A stretch of 64,000 nt of DNA, taken from Microbacterium horticulturae (GTDB taxonomy: Bacteria > Actinomycetota > Actinomycetes > Actinomycetales > Microbacteriaceae). The translations under genes and the position numbers were made by a program. Location of the stretch: assembly GCF_029094505.1 (NCBI RefSeq), contig NZ_CP119108.1:2046001-2110000 (forward strand), given 5' to 3'. Each line of letters starts with the position of its first letter. The first letter of the stretch is position 1. The notes under the pieces were generated by a model. That model saw nothing but the letters and a program-made list of their open reading frames with translations. It ran no database searches and was not told where the DNA came from. Positions 7,235-18,488 of this stretch are shown one piece after another.

Positions 7235-7831
7235 ATGGACTTCACTGCTATCGATTTCGAGACGGCGAATTCCAGCAGCGCCTCTGCGTGTGCGGTGGGA
7301 CTCGTGCGCGTCCGCGACGGCGAGGTCGTCGCGCAGACGGGCTGGCTCATCCGCCCGCCGGCCGGGCATGACCGGTTCTTCGACGTGAACATCAGCATCC
7401 ACGGCATCCGTCCCGAAGACGTGCAGTACGCCAAGACGTGGAGCGAGCAGCTCGACGAGCTCACCGCGTTTGCCGGCGCCGACGTGCTCGTCGCGCACAA
7501 TGCGGGCTTCGACATGGGTGTGCTGCGGCGTGCGTGCGAGGCCAGCGGCGATGTGTGCCCGCCATATCGGTACCTCTGCAGCCTGCAGCTGGCCCGCCGC
7601 GCCTACCAGCTGCCCTCGTACCGCTTGCCGCTGGCGGCCGCCGCGGCGGGTTTCACCGGCTTCGCCCATCACGAGGCGACGGCCGATGCGCTCGCGTGCG
7701 CCCATATAGCGATGGATGCCGCGGCCCGCGCCGGCGCCGGCTCGGTCGACGCGCTCGCCGACGCGCACGGGCTGAGGGTCAAGACGATCGACGTCGCGGC
7801 GCCGGTTGCGGAGCCCGTCTTCGCCGCCTGA
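7235..7831 (+). CDS. DnaQ-like 3'-5' exonuclease (DEDDh)
   Basis: 198 residues from the ATG at 7235; a GTG two codons earlier is a possible alternative. Exo I motif DFTAIDFETAN at the N-terminus, Exo II VAHNAGFDMGVLRR near residues 86-99, and Exo III ending HHEATADALACA near 145-156 give the DEDDh set of acidic residues and His. Proteins of this type resemble the epsilon proofreading subunit or RNase T. It precedes rmuC, another DNA-metabolism gene, though 226 bases separate them. Confidence 0.88.
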   Translation: MDFTAIDFETANSSSASACAVGLVRVRDGEVVAQTGWLIRPPAGHDRFFDVNISIHGIRPEDVQYAKTWSEQLDELTAFAGADVLVAHNAGFDMGVLRRACEASGDVCPPYRYLCSLQLARRAYQLPSYRLPLAAAAAGFTGFAHHEATADALACAHIAMDAAARAGAGSVDALADAHGLRVKTIDVAAPVAEPVFAA

Positions 7832-8057
7832 CCGTCGTCTCGGCCAGGGACGCCCCTTCTCTGCGCACGCGCTCTCGATACGCTCACGCCCTCGCCCCGG
7901 GCGAGGAGATCTGTCGGAGCGAGGGCCGAATCCGCCCAATCGCTCCTCGCGTCGGCATTTCCCCTCGCCCCAGGCGAGGGCCACGACCAGGCAATCGCCC
8001 AGCGCCGACCCGCGGCCCAGAACGGCCGGTGTCGGAGGCTCCGTCCATCATGGACGC
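7832..8057. repeat. Intergenic region with paired CCTCGCC hairpins
   Basis: No gene is seen here. Two related palindromes are present: CCTCGCCC/GGGCGAGG at 7890-7906 and CCCTCGCC/GGCGAGGG at 7962-7980, within a GCTCTCGATACGCTCACGCC-type stretch that I associate with dispersed intergenic repeats of Microbacteriaceae. They may end transcription of the exonuclease gene. Confidence 0.4.
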
Positions 8058-9350
8058 ATGGACGCATTCTGGGTCGCACTGATCGCCACCGTCTGCCTCG
8101 CCATCGGGCTGGTGGCGGGCTGGGCGCTGCACGCCCTGCGCGGCGCCGACGAGCGCGCACGGCTGCTCGCGCGCGCGGCGGCCGCCGAGACCGAGACGGC
8201 ATCGCTGCGTGACCGGGTCGCTCGGCAAGACGAGTTGCACCGCGGTTTCGCCGAGCAGTCCCGCGCCGACCAGGCCGCGCGCGAAGAACGCGAGCGCCGC
8301 GAGCAGTCGGTGCTGCGCGCACTCGAGCCCGTACGCGAGACCCTGCAAGAGATGCAGCGCAAGGTCGACGTGCTCGAGCACGACCGCCACACACAGTACG
8401 GAACGCTCGCTGAACAACTGCGGCGGGCGGCCGCGAGTGAGGAGGCGTTACGCGCGACGACCGAGTCTCTCGCGGGAGCCCTGCGCTCCGGGGCGACCCG
8501 CGGGGTGTGGGGCGAGACCCAGTTGCGGCGCGTGGTCGAGGCCGCAGGCCTCCTTCGCTTCGTCGACTTCGACGTGCAGACGAGCATCACCTCCGATGCC
8601 GGCGCAGGGCGTCCCGACATGGTCATCCACCTGCCCGGCGACAAGGCGCTGGCACTCGACGCGAAGGTTCCGCTCGACGCCTACCTCGAGGCCAGCGCGA
8701 TCCCGGTCACGGCCCAGGGCGATGACGCGGCACGCCGCACGACGCTGATGGGCAAGCATGTGAAGGCCGTCCGCGCCCACATCGACGCGCTGGCGCGGAA
8801 GACGTACTGGGCCGGCATGTCGTCGAGCCCCGAGTTCGTCATCTGCTTCTTGCCCAGCGAGTCGCTGCTGTCGACAGCTCTCGACGAAGACCCCACACTT
8901 CTCGACTACGCATTCGGCAAGCGTGTCGCGCTGGCCTCTCCGGTCAACCTCTGGGCGGTGCTCAAGACCGTGGCCTACACCTGGACGCAACAGGATGTGT
9001 CGCAAGAAGCGCGCAAGCTGTTCGATCTCGGCAACGAGTTGTATGGGCGGCTCGGCTCGCTCGCCGGGCACGCCGACGACCTGCGCCGAGCGATCGAGCG
9101 CACCGTCGACAGCTACAACCGGTTCGCGGGCTCACTCGAAACACGGGTGCTGGTCAGCGCGCGGCGCTTTCCGGGCATCGACCAGACGAAGCTCGACGCC
9201 CTGGGTGAGGCCCCCGCCATCGAGAAGAGCACGAAGCGGCTGACGGCGCCCGAGTTCACGGAGACTCCCACGCTCGTCTCCGCCGACCTCGGCGAACTGC
9301 GCGAGAGGATCGACACTGCTGACGAAGAGGTCAACGCGCGCGACGAATGA
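8058..9350 (+). CDS. rmuC: DNA recombination protein RmuC
   Basis: 430 residues from the ATG at 8058. An N-terminal membrane anchor (FWVALIATVCLAIGLVAGWAL) is followed by a long charged coiled coil to about residue 130. The nuclease-like domain then begins with GVWGETQLRRVVEAAGL and includes DMVIHLPGDKALALDAKVPLDAY and FVICFLPSESLLSTAL. RmuC limits recombination at inverted repeats and resembles restriction-endonuclease-fold nucleases. Start choice is supported by the anchor at the N-terminus; the frame upstream is intergenic. Confidence 0.95.
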   Translation: MDAFWVALIATVCLAIGLVAGWALHALRGADERARLLARAAAAETETASLRDRVARQDELHRGFAEQSRADQAAREERERREQSVLRALEPVRETLQEMQRKVDVLEHDRHTQYGTLAEQLRRAAASEEALRATTESLAGALRSGATRGVWGETQLRRVVEAAGLLRFVDFDVQTSITSDAGAGRPDMVIHLPGDKALALDAKVPLDAYLEASAIPVTAQGDDAARRTTLMGKHVKAVRAHIDALARKTYWAGMSSSPEFVICFLPSESLLSTALDEDPTLLDYAFGKRVALASPVNLWAVLKTVAYTWTQQDVSQEARKLFDLGNELYGRLGSLAGHADDLRRAIERTVDSYNRFAGSLETRVLVSARRFPGIDQTKLDALGEAPAIEKSTKRLTAPEFTETPTLVSADLGELRERIDTADEEVNARDE

Positions 9351-9401
9351 GCACCCGCGAGGTCAGGTGACCACGCCAGAAGACGACCGGTCCGAGCAGA
9401 A

Positions 9402-9641
9402 TCAGCCGCCCGGGATGAAGCGGAACAGCAGGATCGCGACGCCCGACACGACGACGAACGCGCCGATCATCCACCACGAACTGACGAGCTCGCCGTCGGC
9501 CTTCCGCTTGCGGAACAGCACGTCGGGTCGGCGTGCCGGATCGATCTCGATCTTCTGATGCCCGCCGGTGCGCGACATGGCGTCGGCGACGACCGCCTGC
9601 GCACCGGTGCGCGGCGCCGGTTCCGGCTTCTCGCCCGCCAT
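9402..9641 (-). CDS. Small tail-anchored membrane protein, unknown function
   Basis: 79 residues from the ATG at 9641 (MAGEKPEPAPRTG), with an AGGGG-like site upstream. The middle is polar and basic (ARRPDVLFRKRKADGELVSS). One C-terminal membrane helix (WWMIGAFVVVSGVAILLFRF) ends the protein, leaving an N-in or tail-anchored topology. I do not recognise a family. It lies between convergent rmuC and upstream glpX. Confidence 0.55.
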   Translation of the reverse strand: MAGEKPEPAPRTGAQAVVADAMSRTGGHQKIEIDPARRPDVLFRKRKADGELVSSWWMIGAFVVVSGVAILLFRFIPGG

Positions 9642-9749
9642 GAGCTGGCCCCTCTCGTCGCCGTCCTGAGCGTCTGCGGGCAACCCGCAGACCGCGTCAA
9701 TTCTCGCACGACAGCCGGCCGATGCCGCGCAACGGCGCGGAATCGGCCG

Positions 9750-10769
9750 TCAGAGCCACTTCGAGACGACGTGCTCCGAAGAGATGCGGCGAAGGGTTCC
9801 CGACGCACCGCGCAGCACCACGCTCTCGGTGTAGACGTAGTCGGCGTCACGGCGCACGCCGGCGACCAGCCCGCCGTCGGTGACACCGGTTGCGACGAAG
9901 AGCGTGTTGTTGCCCTCGACGAGGTCGTCGGCCTCGTACACGTGGCCGTCGAACTGCAGACCGGCGTCGACGCCGCGCTGCTTCTCGTCGTCATCACGCG
10001 GCCACAGGCGCCCCTGGATGTGTCCGCCGAGTGCCTTGATCGCACATGCGGTGACGATCCCCTCGGGGCTCCCGCCGATGCCGACGCACATGTCGGTACG
10101 CGCGTTGTGACGGGCCGCGTTGATACCACCCGCGACGTCGCCGTCGCTCATCAGCCGTGTGCCGGCGCCCGCAGCGCGGATCTCGTCGATGAGCTTCTCG
10201 TGACGCGGACGGTGCAGCACGGAGACCACCATCTCATCCACCGGCTTGCCGAGCGCCTTGGCCAGACGACGGATGTTCTCACTGATCGGCAGACGGATGT
10301 CGACGACACCGACGCCGGCAGGGCCGGTCACGAGCTTGTCCATGTAGAAGACGGTCGAAGCATCGAGCATCGTCCCGTGGTCAGAGACGGCGATCACCGA
10401 CAGTGCGTTGTTGCGGCCGGCTGCGGTCAGGGACGTGCCGTCGATGGGGTCCACCGCGATGTCGCACTGCGGACCCGAACCGTTCCCGACCCTCTCGCCG
10501 TTGAAGAGCATCGGCGCGTGATCCTTTTCGCCCTCGCCGATCACAATCGTGCCGTCGACGCTGACGGTCCCCAGGAATGCCCGCATAGCGTCGACGGCCG
10601 CACCGTCGGCGCCTTCCTTGTCGCCACGCCCGATGAACGGCACGGCACGGATCGCCGCCGCCTCGGTGGCCCGCACGAGCTCGAGCGCGATGTTGCGGTC
10701 CGGGCGCAGCACGGGCTCCGCCGTATCGACGAGGTCGGGATCGTTCTTGTCGGTCGTGAGACTCACCAT
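9750..10769 (-). CDS. glpX: Fructose-1,6-bisphosphatase class II
   Basis: 339 residues from the ATG at 10769 (MVSLTTDKNDPD). Metal and substrate motifs are clear: GRGDKEGADGAAVDAMR near 42-58, IVIGEGEKDHAPML near 70-83, and DIAVDPIDGTSLTA near 98-111. Actinobacteria generally rely on GlpX as their gluconeogenic FBPase, converting fructose 1,6-bisphosphate to fructose 6-phosphate. It is divergent from fbaA, the aldolase for the same metabolite. Confidence 0.97.
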   Translation of the reverse strand: MVSLTTDKNDPDLVDTAEPVLRPDRNIALELVRATEAAAIRAVPFIGRGDKEGADGAAVDAMRAFLGTVSVDGTIVIGEGEKDHAPMLFNGERVGNGSGPQCDIAVDPIDGTSLTAAGRNNALSVIAVSDHGTMLDASTVFYMDKLVTGPAGVGVVDIRLPISENIRRLAKALGKPVDEMVVSVLHRPRHEKLIDEIRAAGAGTRLMSDGDVAGGINAARHNARTDMCVGIGGSPEGIVTACAIKALGGHIQGRLWPRDDDEKQRGVDAGLQFDGHVYEADDLVEGNNTLFVATGVTDGGLVAGVRRDADYVYTESVVLRGASGTLRRISSEHVVSKWL

Positions 10770-10912
10770 GCCCTCACCATAGCCACGTGAGCCGCAGAAA
10801 TGCGCTCGATTCACGGCGGATCGTCACGAAGATTCAGTGATTCTTTCGCGGGGGTAAGGCCACGGCATCCCTGTCTCCCGGCACTGCACTGATCGCGACA
10901 GGCCGGCTTCGC

Positions 10913-10918
10913 TAGAGT
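10913..10918 (+). promoter_or_regulatory. Possible -10 element of fbaA
   Basis: TAGAGT lies 38 bases before the fbaA ATG in the divergent glpX-fbaA gap. A weak CTGATC-like -35 is 18 bases upstream. No strong consensus is present, so this is only a candidate. Confidence 0.3.
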
Positions 10919-10956
10919 GAGGAGTCGATCCACCTCACGACCAAGGAGCGCACGCC

Positions 10957-11985
<1,029 letters not shown>

Positions 11986-12000
11986 GACCCGCTCGATCAG

Positions 12001-12038
12001 AAGAAGGGGGATGCCGCGGCCGCGGCATCCCCCTTCTT
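12001..12038. terminator. Bidirectional terminator hairpin after fbaA
   Basis: A perfect 19-base inverted repeat with no loop bases of its own: AAGAAGGGGGATGCCGCGG followed directly by its complement, so A-rich and T-rich flanks occur on both strands. It lies between fbaA and the convergent lipoprotein gene. Both arms contain the GGATGCCGCGG word that is repeated through the window. Confidence 0.85.
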
Positions 12039-12490
12039 CATCGTCCGATGTCGGTGATGCGGTCACCGGCGGGTGTCAGCAGCCACCAGACTCCGCCGAT
12101 CCCCTGCCCCTTGATCGTCTTGGGCACGGTGTCGCCGTCGAAGTAGTAGAGAGGCCACCCGTTCAGCGTCAGCTGGTAGCCGCCGCCGGGGGCCGGGATC
12201 TCGCCGATCTTGGCGTCGATACCGGTACCTTGCGGATCGGTCGAGTCGGTCGTCACCGCCGGCCACGACGCCAGGCACGCAGCGTCGCACGAGCTCTTGC
12301 CCGAGCCCTGTTCGTCTTCGGAGTAGAGGTAGACGGCCCGCCCATCGGCATCCGCGACGGTCTCGCCCACCGAGGTCTTCACCGTCGTGAGAACCGTCTT
12401 CGGCCCGGTATCGGCCGCACAGCCGCTCAGCGCGCCGGCGGCGATCGCCGCGATGAAGGCCAGCAGGGACACTCGACGGGAGAAGCGCAT
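12038..12490 (-). CDS. Lipoprotein with two repeated-motif (COG4315-like) domain
   Basis: 150 residues from the ATG at 12490. A signal peptide ends in a lipobox (GALSGC), so the protein should be anchored outside. The mature part has VADADGRAVYLYSEDEQGSGKSS with CDAACLASWPAV, then YQLTLNGWPLYYFDGDTVP and IGGVWWLLTPAG. This matches the secreted repeat family often described as predicted lipoproteins with a conserved Yx(D)xxx motif; function is unknown. The paired Cys in CDAAC is conserved in the family. Confidence 0.75.
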   Translation of the reverse strand: MRFSRRVSLLAFIAAIAAGALSGCAADTGPKTVLTTVKTSVGETVADADGRAVYLYSEDEQGSGKSSCDAACLASWPAVTTDSTDPQGTGIDAKIGEIPAPGGGYQLTLNGWPLYYFDGDTVPKTIKGQGIGGVWWLLTPAGDRITDIGR

Positions 12491-12510
12491 CCTCCCAGTC
12501 TGCTCCCCGC

Positions 12511-13068
12511 TCACGAGAGTTCGGTGATGTAGCGCAGGAGCGCCGGATCGGTGAACATGGGCACGGCTGCACACACCGACACGAAGATGTAGGTGACTGC
12601 GGCGCCGACGAGCGGGATCCACCACGAGACTTTTGCGCGCCGCATGGCGTGAACGGCCCACCACGCGGTGGCAGAGAACCCCACGACCAGGACGATCGCC
12701 GCAGCGATTCCCCACGCGTGTGCCGACGCACCGTTCGCGAAGGACGCGCCGATACCGGCCGCCCGGTATGCGTTCTCGATGATCGTCGCGAGGTCGAGCA
12801 AGGAGAAGAACGATACGACGACGCTGACCGCCCCATAAGCCAGCAGCCCGATCGTGATGACGCGGTTCGCCATCTCGCCGGGTGCGGGGCGCGCCGGCGA
12901 CGCCGGCATCGTGCCCCAGATCGGAGGTGCGGGCGGCGCCGGCGTCGACGGAGCCTGCGCTGGCAGATCCTCCGGGTGCGGCACCTGGATGCGTGCGCGC
13001 TGCTCTGCGGCGCTCGCGTATTCGCCGTACTGCGGCCGCGGCCGCTCGCCATTGCTCGTGTCACTCAT
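12511..13068 (-). CDS. DUF6264-like integral membrane protein
   Basis: 185 residues from the ATG at 13068 after a GGGGAGGG site. A Pro/Ala-rich cytoplasmic N-terminus of about 65 residues precedes membrane helices near 68-90, 118-140 and 148-168. The gene overlaps the 3' end of ispH by 8 bases, so it is translated from the same transcript. Family naming is from memory of Microbacteriaceae proteins of this architecture; function unknown. Confidence 0.65.
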   Translation of the reverse strand: MSDTSNGERPRPQYGEYASAAEQRARIQVPHPEDLPAQAPSTPAPPAPPIWGTMPASPARPAPGEMANRVITIGLLAYGAVSVVVSFFSLLDLATIIENAYRAAGIGASFANGASAHAWGIAAAIVLVVGFSATAWWAVHAMRRAKVSWWIPLVGAAVTYIFVSVCAAVPMFTDPALLRYITELS

Positions 13069-14116
13069 GGCGCCCTCCCCGTCCGTGCGCGGGGTCGGGA
13101 CGCAGTTCTTTGGGCAGGGCGAACGTGAGATCCTCCTGTGCGGTGTGGACTTCTTCGACGTCGGCATAGCCCGCATCCGCGAGTTCAGCGAGTACCTCGC
13201 TCACGAGCACCTCGGGAACGGAGGCCCCGCTGGTGACGCCGACCGTCACGGCGCCCTCGAGCCAGTCCTGCGCTATCTCGTCGCCATGATCGACGCGATA
13301 CGCGGCGCGCGCGCCGTACTCGCGGGCCACCTCGACGAGCCGCACGCTGTTCGACGAGTTCGCCGAGCCGACGACGATCACCACGTCGGCCTGCGACGCG
13401 ACCTTCTTGATCGCGGTCTGACGGTTCTGTGTGGCGTAGCAGATGTCGTCGGTCGGCGGATCGGCCAGCTGCGGAAACCGCGCTCGCAGCCGACGCACGG
13501 TCTCCATCGTCTCGTCCACCGACAGCGTCGTCTGCGATAGCCACACGACGCGCGTCGGATCGCGCACCTCGATGGTGTCGGCATCGTCGGGCGAATTGAC
13601 GACCGTCACGTGGCCGGGCGCCTCGCCCGCCGTGCCCTCGACCTCTTCGTGGCCATGGTGGCCGATCAGCAGGATCTCGCGATCGTCGCGTGCGAACCGC
13701 ACGGCCTCGCGATGCACCTTGGTGACCAACGGGCAGGTGGCGTCGATGGTCTGCAGCCCGCGCTCGTCGGCCGCGCCGCGCACCGCCGGTGAAACGCCAT
13801 GCGCGCTGAACACCAGGCGGGCCCCTGGCGGAACTTCGTCGACGTCCTCGACGAAGATCGCGCCGCGCTCTTCGAGCTCGCGGACGACGTGGATGTTGTG
13901 CACGATCTGCTTGCGGACGTACACGGGCGCACCGTACTGCTCCAGCGCCCGCTCCACGACGGCCACGGCCCGGTCCACTCCGGCGCAGAATCCGCGCGGG
14001 GCGGCCAGCAGGACCCGCTTGTGTCCGTCCACCGGGATATCCTGGAGCCGCGCGGCGCGCCGCCCCTCACGCGTGGGAACGCGCGGCACGGGCAGGTGGA
14101 CTGCGGGGGTGCTCAC
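13061..14116 (-). CDS. ispH: 4-hydroxy-3-methylbut-2-enyl diphosphate reductase
   Basis: 351 residues from a GTG at 14116. The three [4Fe-4S] cysteines are in [20 protein letters not shown] and ICYATQNRQ; the Glu/His active-site context [12 protein letters not shown] and [10 protein letters not shown] is present. IspH catalyses the last step of the MEP pathway, yielding IPP and DMAPP for quinones, carotenoids and the prenyl carrier made by the isoprenyl transferase at 24239. It is divergent from xseA with about 50 bases between them. Confidence 0.97.
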   Translation of the reverse strand: MSTPAVHLPVPRVPTREGRRAARLQDIPVDGHKRVLLAAPRGFCAGVDRAVAVVERALEQYGAPVYVRKQIVHNIHVVRELEERGAIFVEDVDEVPPGARLVFSAHGVSPAVRGAADERGLQTIDATCPLVTKVHREAVRFARDDREILLIGHHGHEEVEGTAGEAPGHVTVVNSPDDADTIEVRDPTRVVWLSQTTLSVDETMETVRRLRARFPQLADPPTDDICYATQNRQTAIKKVASQADVVIVVGSANSSNSVRLVEVAREYGARAAYRVDHGDEIAQDWLEGAVTVGVTSGASVPEVLVSEVLAELADAGYADVEEVHTAQEDLTFALPKELRPDPAHGRGGRHE

Positions 14117-14169
14117 CCCTCGATTGTACGGTCGCGCCGCTGAGAGCCGCCCGTCGACGGAAGGACCAC

Positions 14170-15480
14170 ATGACCACGTTCGTCCCGGATTCGTCAGCGG
14201 ATGCCACAGACCGGCCGGTCCCGGCGGATTCGGTGCATCCCCGCGAGTCATCGAGCGAGGGGCCGACCTCGGTATCCCGCCTCAACGAGACGATCCACGG
14301 CTTCGTGCAGAAGTGGGGTTCGGTGTGGGTCGAGGGCGAGATCACCTCGTGGAACGTGCGCGGCGGTTCGGTGTACGGGCGCCTGAAGGACCTCGCCGGC
14401 GACGCCGTCCTCTCCTTTCGCCTGTGGTCGAGCGTACGGGCGCGATTCACCGACGATCTCGCGGTCGGCGACCGGGTGGTCACCTGCGTCAAGCCCGACT
14501 ACTACGCGAGAGGCGGCGACTTCAGCTTCGTCGTCTCGCAGATGCGGCACGCGGGACTGGGCGCCCAGCTCGAGCGCCTCGAGCGGCTGCGCGCACAGCT
14601 GCGCAGCGAGGGCCTGTTCGACCCGGCCCGCAAGAAGCGTCTCCCCTTCCTGCCTCACTGCATCGGACTGATCACCGGTGAACGCAGCGACGCCGAACGC
14701 GACGTGCACCGCAACGCCGAGCTGCGGTGGCCGCAGGTGCACTTCCGTACCGTGCACGCGGCTGTGCAGGGCGACAGGTGCGTGCCCGACGTCCTCGCTG
14801 CTGTGGCGCGCCTCGACGCCGACCCCGAGGTCGACGTGATCATCATCGCCCGCGGCGGCGGCGATCCGCAGACGCTGCTGGGTTTCAGCGACGAGCGCCT
14901 CGTGCGGGCGGTGGCTGCGGCATCCACCCCCGTCGTCAGCGCCATCGGGCACGAGAACGACCATCCGCTCCTCGACGACGTCGCCGACCTGCGTGCCTCG
15001 ACGCCGACGGATGCCGCCAAGCGCGTGGTCCCGGACGTCGGCGAGCAGCGCGCCCTGGTCGCCCAGCTGCGCTCGCGGTTGACCTCGCGACTGACCGCCC
15101 GCCTGGGCCACGACATCGCCCACCTCGAGCAGCTGCGCAGCCGACCCGTCCTGCGCGCCCCCGAATCGTTGCTGATCGGCCGCACCCATGACCTGATGCT
15201 CCTGGCCGCCCGCGGGCGCGACGTGGTCGATCGCCGGGTGGACGTGCAGTCCCGCCGCATCGCTGAGTTGCGTGCCACCCTGCGCGCTCTCTCACCCGCC
15301 TCGACTCTGGCGCGCGGCTACGCCATCGCACATCTGGCGGACGGGACGATCGTGCGGGATGCCGCGCAGGCGCCCTTGGGCGCACGGATGACAGTGAACC
15401 TCGACCGTGGTTCGATCGCCGCCGTCTCGGAGGGCGAGGTGCCCGAGTCTGGCACGTCCGAAGCCGGAACTAAGCTATAG
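14170..15480 (+). CDS. xseA: Exodeoxyribonuclease VII large subunit
   Basis: 436 residues. The N-terminal OB-fold shows [21 protein letters not shown]. The catalytic part contains [39 protein letters not shown] and [36 protein letters not shown] motifs, split by a helical region. The C-terminus ends with [13 protein letters not shown]. Exo VII degrades single-stranded DNA from both ends. A GGAAGGA ribosome site precedes the ATG, and xseB follows after 3 bases. Confidence 0.97.
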   Translation: MTTFVPDSSADATDRPVPADSVHPRESSSEGPTSVSRLNETIHGFVQKWGSVWVEGEITSWNVRGGSVYGRLKDLAGDAVLSFRLWSSVRARFTDDLAVGDRVVTCVKPDYYARGGDFSFVVSQMRHAGLGAQLERLERLRAQLRSEGLFDPARKKRLPFLPHCIGLITGERSDAERDVHRNAELRWPQVHFRTVHAAVQGDRCVPDVLAAVARLDADPEVDVIIIARGGGDPQTLLGFSDERLVRAVAAASTPVVSAIGHENDHPLLDDVADLRASTPTDAAKRVVPDVGEQRALVAQLRSRLTSRLTARLGHDIAHLEQLRSRPVLRAPESLLIGRTHDLMLLAARGRDVVDRRVDVQSRRIAELRATLRALSPASTLARGYAIAHLADGTIVRDAAQAPLGARMTVNLDRGSIAAVSEGEVPESGTSEAGTKL

Positions 15481-15483
15481 AGC

Positions 15484-15717
15484 ATGACGGATTCCACTCC
15501 CGCCACGCCCTCCGACGTCGCCGAGCTCACTTTTGAGCAGGCCCGCGATGAGCTCGTGCGGGTGGTGACCGAACTCGAGCAGGGTGCCCCCACACTCGAG
15601 CACTCATTGGCGCTGTGGGAGCGTGGCGAGGCCCTGGCAGGCCGCTGCGAGGAGTGGCTCCTGGGTGCCAAGCGGCGACTCGACGACGCGCGCGAGCGCA
15701 CCGAGGCCGACGGCTGA
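15484..15717 (+). CDS. xseB: Exodeoxyribonuclease VII small subunit
   Basis: 77 residues, the usual size. Family pattern: [35 protein letters not shown] and [15 protein letters not shown], all helical. It pairs with XseA to form the nuclease. Its stop codon overlaps the start of the next gene (TGATG). Confidence 0.96.
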   Translation: MTDSTPATPSDVAELTFEQARDELVRVVTELEQGAPTLEHSLALWERGEALAGRCEEWLLGAKRRLDDARERTEADG

Positions 15718-16358
15718 TGGCCGATTCACACCGCATCGTCGCGGAGCTCGGCCGCCCGGAGACCCCCGACGAGACGGCGGCCCGCAAGGCCGAGTCATCG
15801 CGCGTCTACCGGTCGAGCCAGACCGTGCGCAACCTCGTCGCGGCGCTCATCGTGGTTCTCGCGGTGGTCGTGCTGATCGTGCTGATCGTGCCGCGCGGTG
15901 ATGTTCGCGAACCGGCCGCCATCGATGTGGCATCGGTCGCGAGCGACGCGGCGTCGTCGTACGGCCGCACCGTCATCGTTCCCGACGTTCCCGGCTCGTG
16001 GCGAGCGAACTCCGCCCGGGTCGCCGGCGACGCGACGCCGACCTGGACCATCGTGTACGCGACGGGTGAAGATGCCGGCTTCCTCCGCATCGCCCAGGGC
16101 TTCGACGCCGACACCGCGTGGGACGCCCGGCTTCTCAATGGCGCCGCCGCCGACGGCAGTGTGACCATCGACGGCATCGACTGGACCCGCTACCGAATCA
16201 ACGACCCGGCCGCCGCCGGCAACATCAGCTACGCCATCGGGACGGATGCCGGCACCGACCGCGTCCTCGTATACGGCGCCACGGACGCGAAGACCGCGGC
16301 CGTCGCCGCATCGGGGCTCACAGACCAGATCGAAGCGATGCGAGAGGACACGAAATGA
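15717..16358 (+). CDS. DUF4245 membrane-anchored protein
   Basis: 213 residues, ATG overlapping the xseB stop. One membrane helix (LVAALIVVLAVVVLIVLIV) follows a short polar N-terminus; the rest is predicted outside. The exported domain has VIVPDVPGSWRANSARV, TWTIVYATGEDAGFLRIAQG and DWTRYRINDPAAAGN, typical of DUF4245, a family commonly found next to xseAB in actinobacteria. Function unknown. Its stop overlaps the carbonic anhydrase start. Confidence 0.88.
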   Translation: MADSHRIVAELGRPETPDETAARKAESSRVYRSSQTVRNLVAALIVVLAVVVLIVLIVPRGDVREPAAIDVASVASDAASSYGRTVIVPDVPGSWRANSARVAGDATPTWTIVYATGEDAGFLRIAQGFDADTAWDARLLNGAAADGSVTIDGIDWTRYRINDPAAAGNISYAIGTDAGTDRVLVYGATDAKTAAVAASGLTDQIEAMREDTK

Positions 16359-17011
16359 CCACGACACGCGTGCGGCTGACACCGCAGCAGGCCTGGGACC
16401 GACTGGCGGAGGGGAACGCGCGGTTCGAGCAGGGCACGGTTCTGCACCCGCGGCAGACCCCCGACCGCCGTCGTGAACTCACCGACGGCCAGCACCCGCA
16501 CGCCGTCGTGTTCGGCTGCTCCGACTCACGCCCCGCCGCCGAGATCGTGTTCGATGAAGGCCTCGGCGACATGTTCGTGGTGCGCAACGCCGGCCAGGTC
16601 GTCTCGCCCTCGATGGTGGGCAGCATCGAGTTCGCCGTGGCGATCCTCGATGTGCCGATCCTCGTGGTCCTCGGGCACGAGGCGTGCGGCGCCGTGCGCG
16701 CGGCCATCGACAGCACCCGCCCTGACGCTCCCGAGCTGCCCGCCAAGATCTGGCGGCTCATCGCCCCGATCGTGCCCACTGTCCACCGGGTGGCACGCAC
16801 GGGCGACACCGAGCCGTCGGCGGCCGACGCAGACGCCGTCGGCGTCGAGCACATCCAGGAGACCGTCGACGAGCTGCTGCAGGCGTCGACGATCGTCGCC
16901 GACGCCGTCGCCGACGGACGCCTCGGCATCGTGGGTGCGATCTATCGTCTCGGTGAGGGCACGGTCGTGCCCCACGTCGTCAAGGGCGCCGTCTCGATCC
17001 CGGGGCTGTGA
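16355..17011 (+). CDS. Beta-carbonic anhydrase
   Basis: 218 residues, ATGA overlap with the DUF4245 gene. Zinc ligands are in VVFGCSDSRPAAEIVFD near 50-66 and VLGHEACGAVRAAI near 108-121; the Asp-Arg dyad follows the first Cys. It interconverts CO2 and bicarbonate, which could feed PEP carboxylase encoded at 58289. It is the fourth gene of the apparent xseA-xseB-DUF4245-carbonic anhydrase operon. Confidence 0.94.
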   Translation: MTTTRVRLTPQQAWDRLAEGNARFEQGTVLHPRQTPDRRRELTDGQHPHAVVFGCSDSRPAAEIVFDEGLGDMFVVRNAGQVVSPSMVGSIEFAVAILDVPILVVLGHEACGAVRAAIDSTRPDAPELPAKIWRLIAPIVPTVHRVARTGDTEPSAADADAVGVEHIQETVDELLQASTIVADAVADGRLGIVGAIYRLGEGTVVPHVVKGAVSIPGL

Positions 17012-17047
17012 CCTCGTCCGCACATCGCATTCAGGAGGAACGAAGAA

Positions 17048-18442
17048 GTGACTGAGACCGAATACCGCATCGAGCACGACACCATGGGCGAGGTGCGGGT
17101 GCCCGCCACCGCTCTCTACAGCGCCCAGACCCAGCGTGCCGTGGAGAACTTCCCGATCTCGGGCAAAGGGCTCGAGTCGACGCAGATCGCCGCGCTGGCC
17201 CGCATCAAGAAGGCCGCCGCCCTGGCAAACACGTCGCTCGGCGTGCTCGATGGCGCCGTCGCCGATGCGATCGCCGCCGCCGCCGACGAGGTCATCACCG
17301 GCAAGTTCGACGATCAGTTCCCCGTCGACACGTACCAGACCGGGTCGGGCACGAGCTCCAACATGAACATGAACGAGGTGCTGGCGACCCTCGCGACCCG
17401 CAAGCTCGGTTCGCCGGTGCATCCCAACGACCACGTGAACGCCTCACAGTCCTCGAACGACGTGTTCCCGACGTCGGTGCACATCGCCGTCACGCAGGCG
17501 CTCATCGACGATCTCATCCCGGCACTCGACCATCTCGCCGTCGCATTCGAGGCGAAGGCGGAGGCATGGAAGGACGTCGTCAAGTCGGGGCGCACGCACC
17601 TCATGGACGCGACTCCGGTCACCCTCGGGCAGGAGTTCGGCGGCTACGCGCGGCAGATGCGCCTGGGCATCGAGCGCGTCCGCGCCGCACTCCCCCGCGT
17701 CGGCGAAGTGCCCCTGGGCGGCACCGCGGTGGGCACCGGTATCAACACGCCACTGGGCTTCCCGCAGAAGGTGATCGAGTTGCTCGCGGCCGAGACGGAG
17801 CTGCCCATCAGCGAAGCGAAGGACCACTTCGAGGCGCAGGCGAACCGCGATGGTCTGGTCGAGGCGTCGGGCGCGCTGCGCACGATCGCCGTCTCGCTCA
17901 CGAAGATCAACAACGATCTCCGGTGGATGGGTTCGGGCCCGAACACGGGTCTCGGCGAGATCCACATCCCCGACCTGCAGCCGGGCTCATCGATCATGCC
18001 CGGCAAGGTCAACCCGGTGATCCCCGAGGCCACGCTCATGGTGTGCGCGCGAGTCATCGGCAACGACGCCACCGTCGCCTGGGCGGGCGCCTCGGGCGCG
18101 TTCGAGTTGAACGTCGCGATTCCGGTGATGGGCACGGCGCTGCTGGAGTCGATCCGTCTGCTCTCGAACGCCATGCGCACGCTGGCCGACAAGGCCGTCG
18201 ACGGGCTCGAGGCCAACGTCGAGCGCGCTGCGGCTTATGCCGGCATGTCTCCGTCGATCGTCACGCCGCTGAACAAGATTATCGGCTACGAGGCTGCGGC
18301 CAAGATCGCGAAGCACGCCATCGCCAAGGGCATCACGGTCCGCGAGGCCGTGATCGACCTCGGTTACGTCGAGCGCGGTGAGATCACCGAGGCGCAGCTC
18401 GACGAGAAGCTCGACGTGCTGTCGATGACCCACGCGGGCTGA
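17048..18442 (+). CDS. fumC: Class II fumarate hydratase
   Basis: 464 residues from a GTG with an AGGAGG-type site just upstream. The superfamily signature [15 protein letters not shown] is near residues 315-329; earlier motifs [14 protein letters not shown] and [16 protein letters not shown] complete the active site. It hydrates fumarate to malate in the TCA cycle. It may be co-transcribed with the carbonic anhydrase gene 36 bases upstream. Confidence 0.97.
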   Translation: MTETEYRIEHDTMGEVRVPATALYSAQTQRAVENFPISGKGLESTQIAALARIKKAAALANTSLGVLDGAVADAIAAAADEVITGKFDDQFPVDTYQTGSGTSSNMNMNEVLATLATRKLGSPVHPNDHVNASQSSNDVFPTSVHIAVTQALIDDLIPALDHLAVAFEAKAEAWKDVVKSGRTHLMDATPVTLGQEFGGYARQMRLGIERVRAALPRVGEVPLGGTAVGTGINTPLGFPQKVIELLAAETELPISEAKDHFEAQANRDGLVEASGALRTIAVSLTKINNDLRWMGSGPNTGLGEIHIPDLQPGSSIMPGKVNPVIPEATLMVCARVIGNDATVAWAGASGAFELNVAIPVMGTALLESIRLLSNAMRTLADKAVDGLEANVERAAAYAGMSPSIVTPLNKIIGYEAAAKIAKHAIAKGITVREAVIDLGYVERGEITEAQLDEKLDVLSMTHAG

Positions 18443-18475
18443 CCCGCCGAATGCGGCAGATGGGCCGGCGGGGGC

Positions 18476-18488
18476 GATAATGGCACCG
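18476..18488 (+). promoter_or_regulatory. Possible leaderless promoter of histidine kinase gene
   Basis: GATAAT at 18476-18481 is followed after 6 bases by the GTG start at 18488. A transcript from such a -10 would begin at or beside the start codon, so translation would be leaderless. No clear -35 is visible. Confidence 0.4.

Noticed and set aside
7890..7980. Possible CRISPR or tandem repeat near rmuC
   Set aside because: Only two palindromic units of different sequence and irregular spacing, with no spacers. This is an intergenic repeat or terminator.
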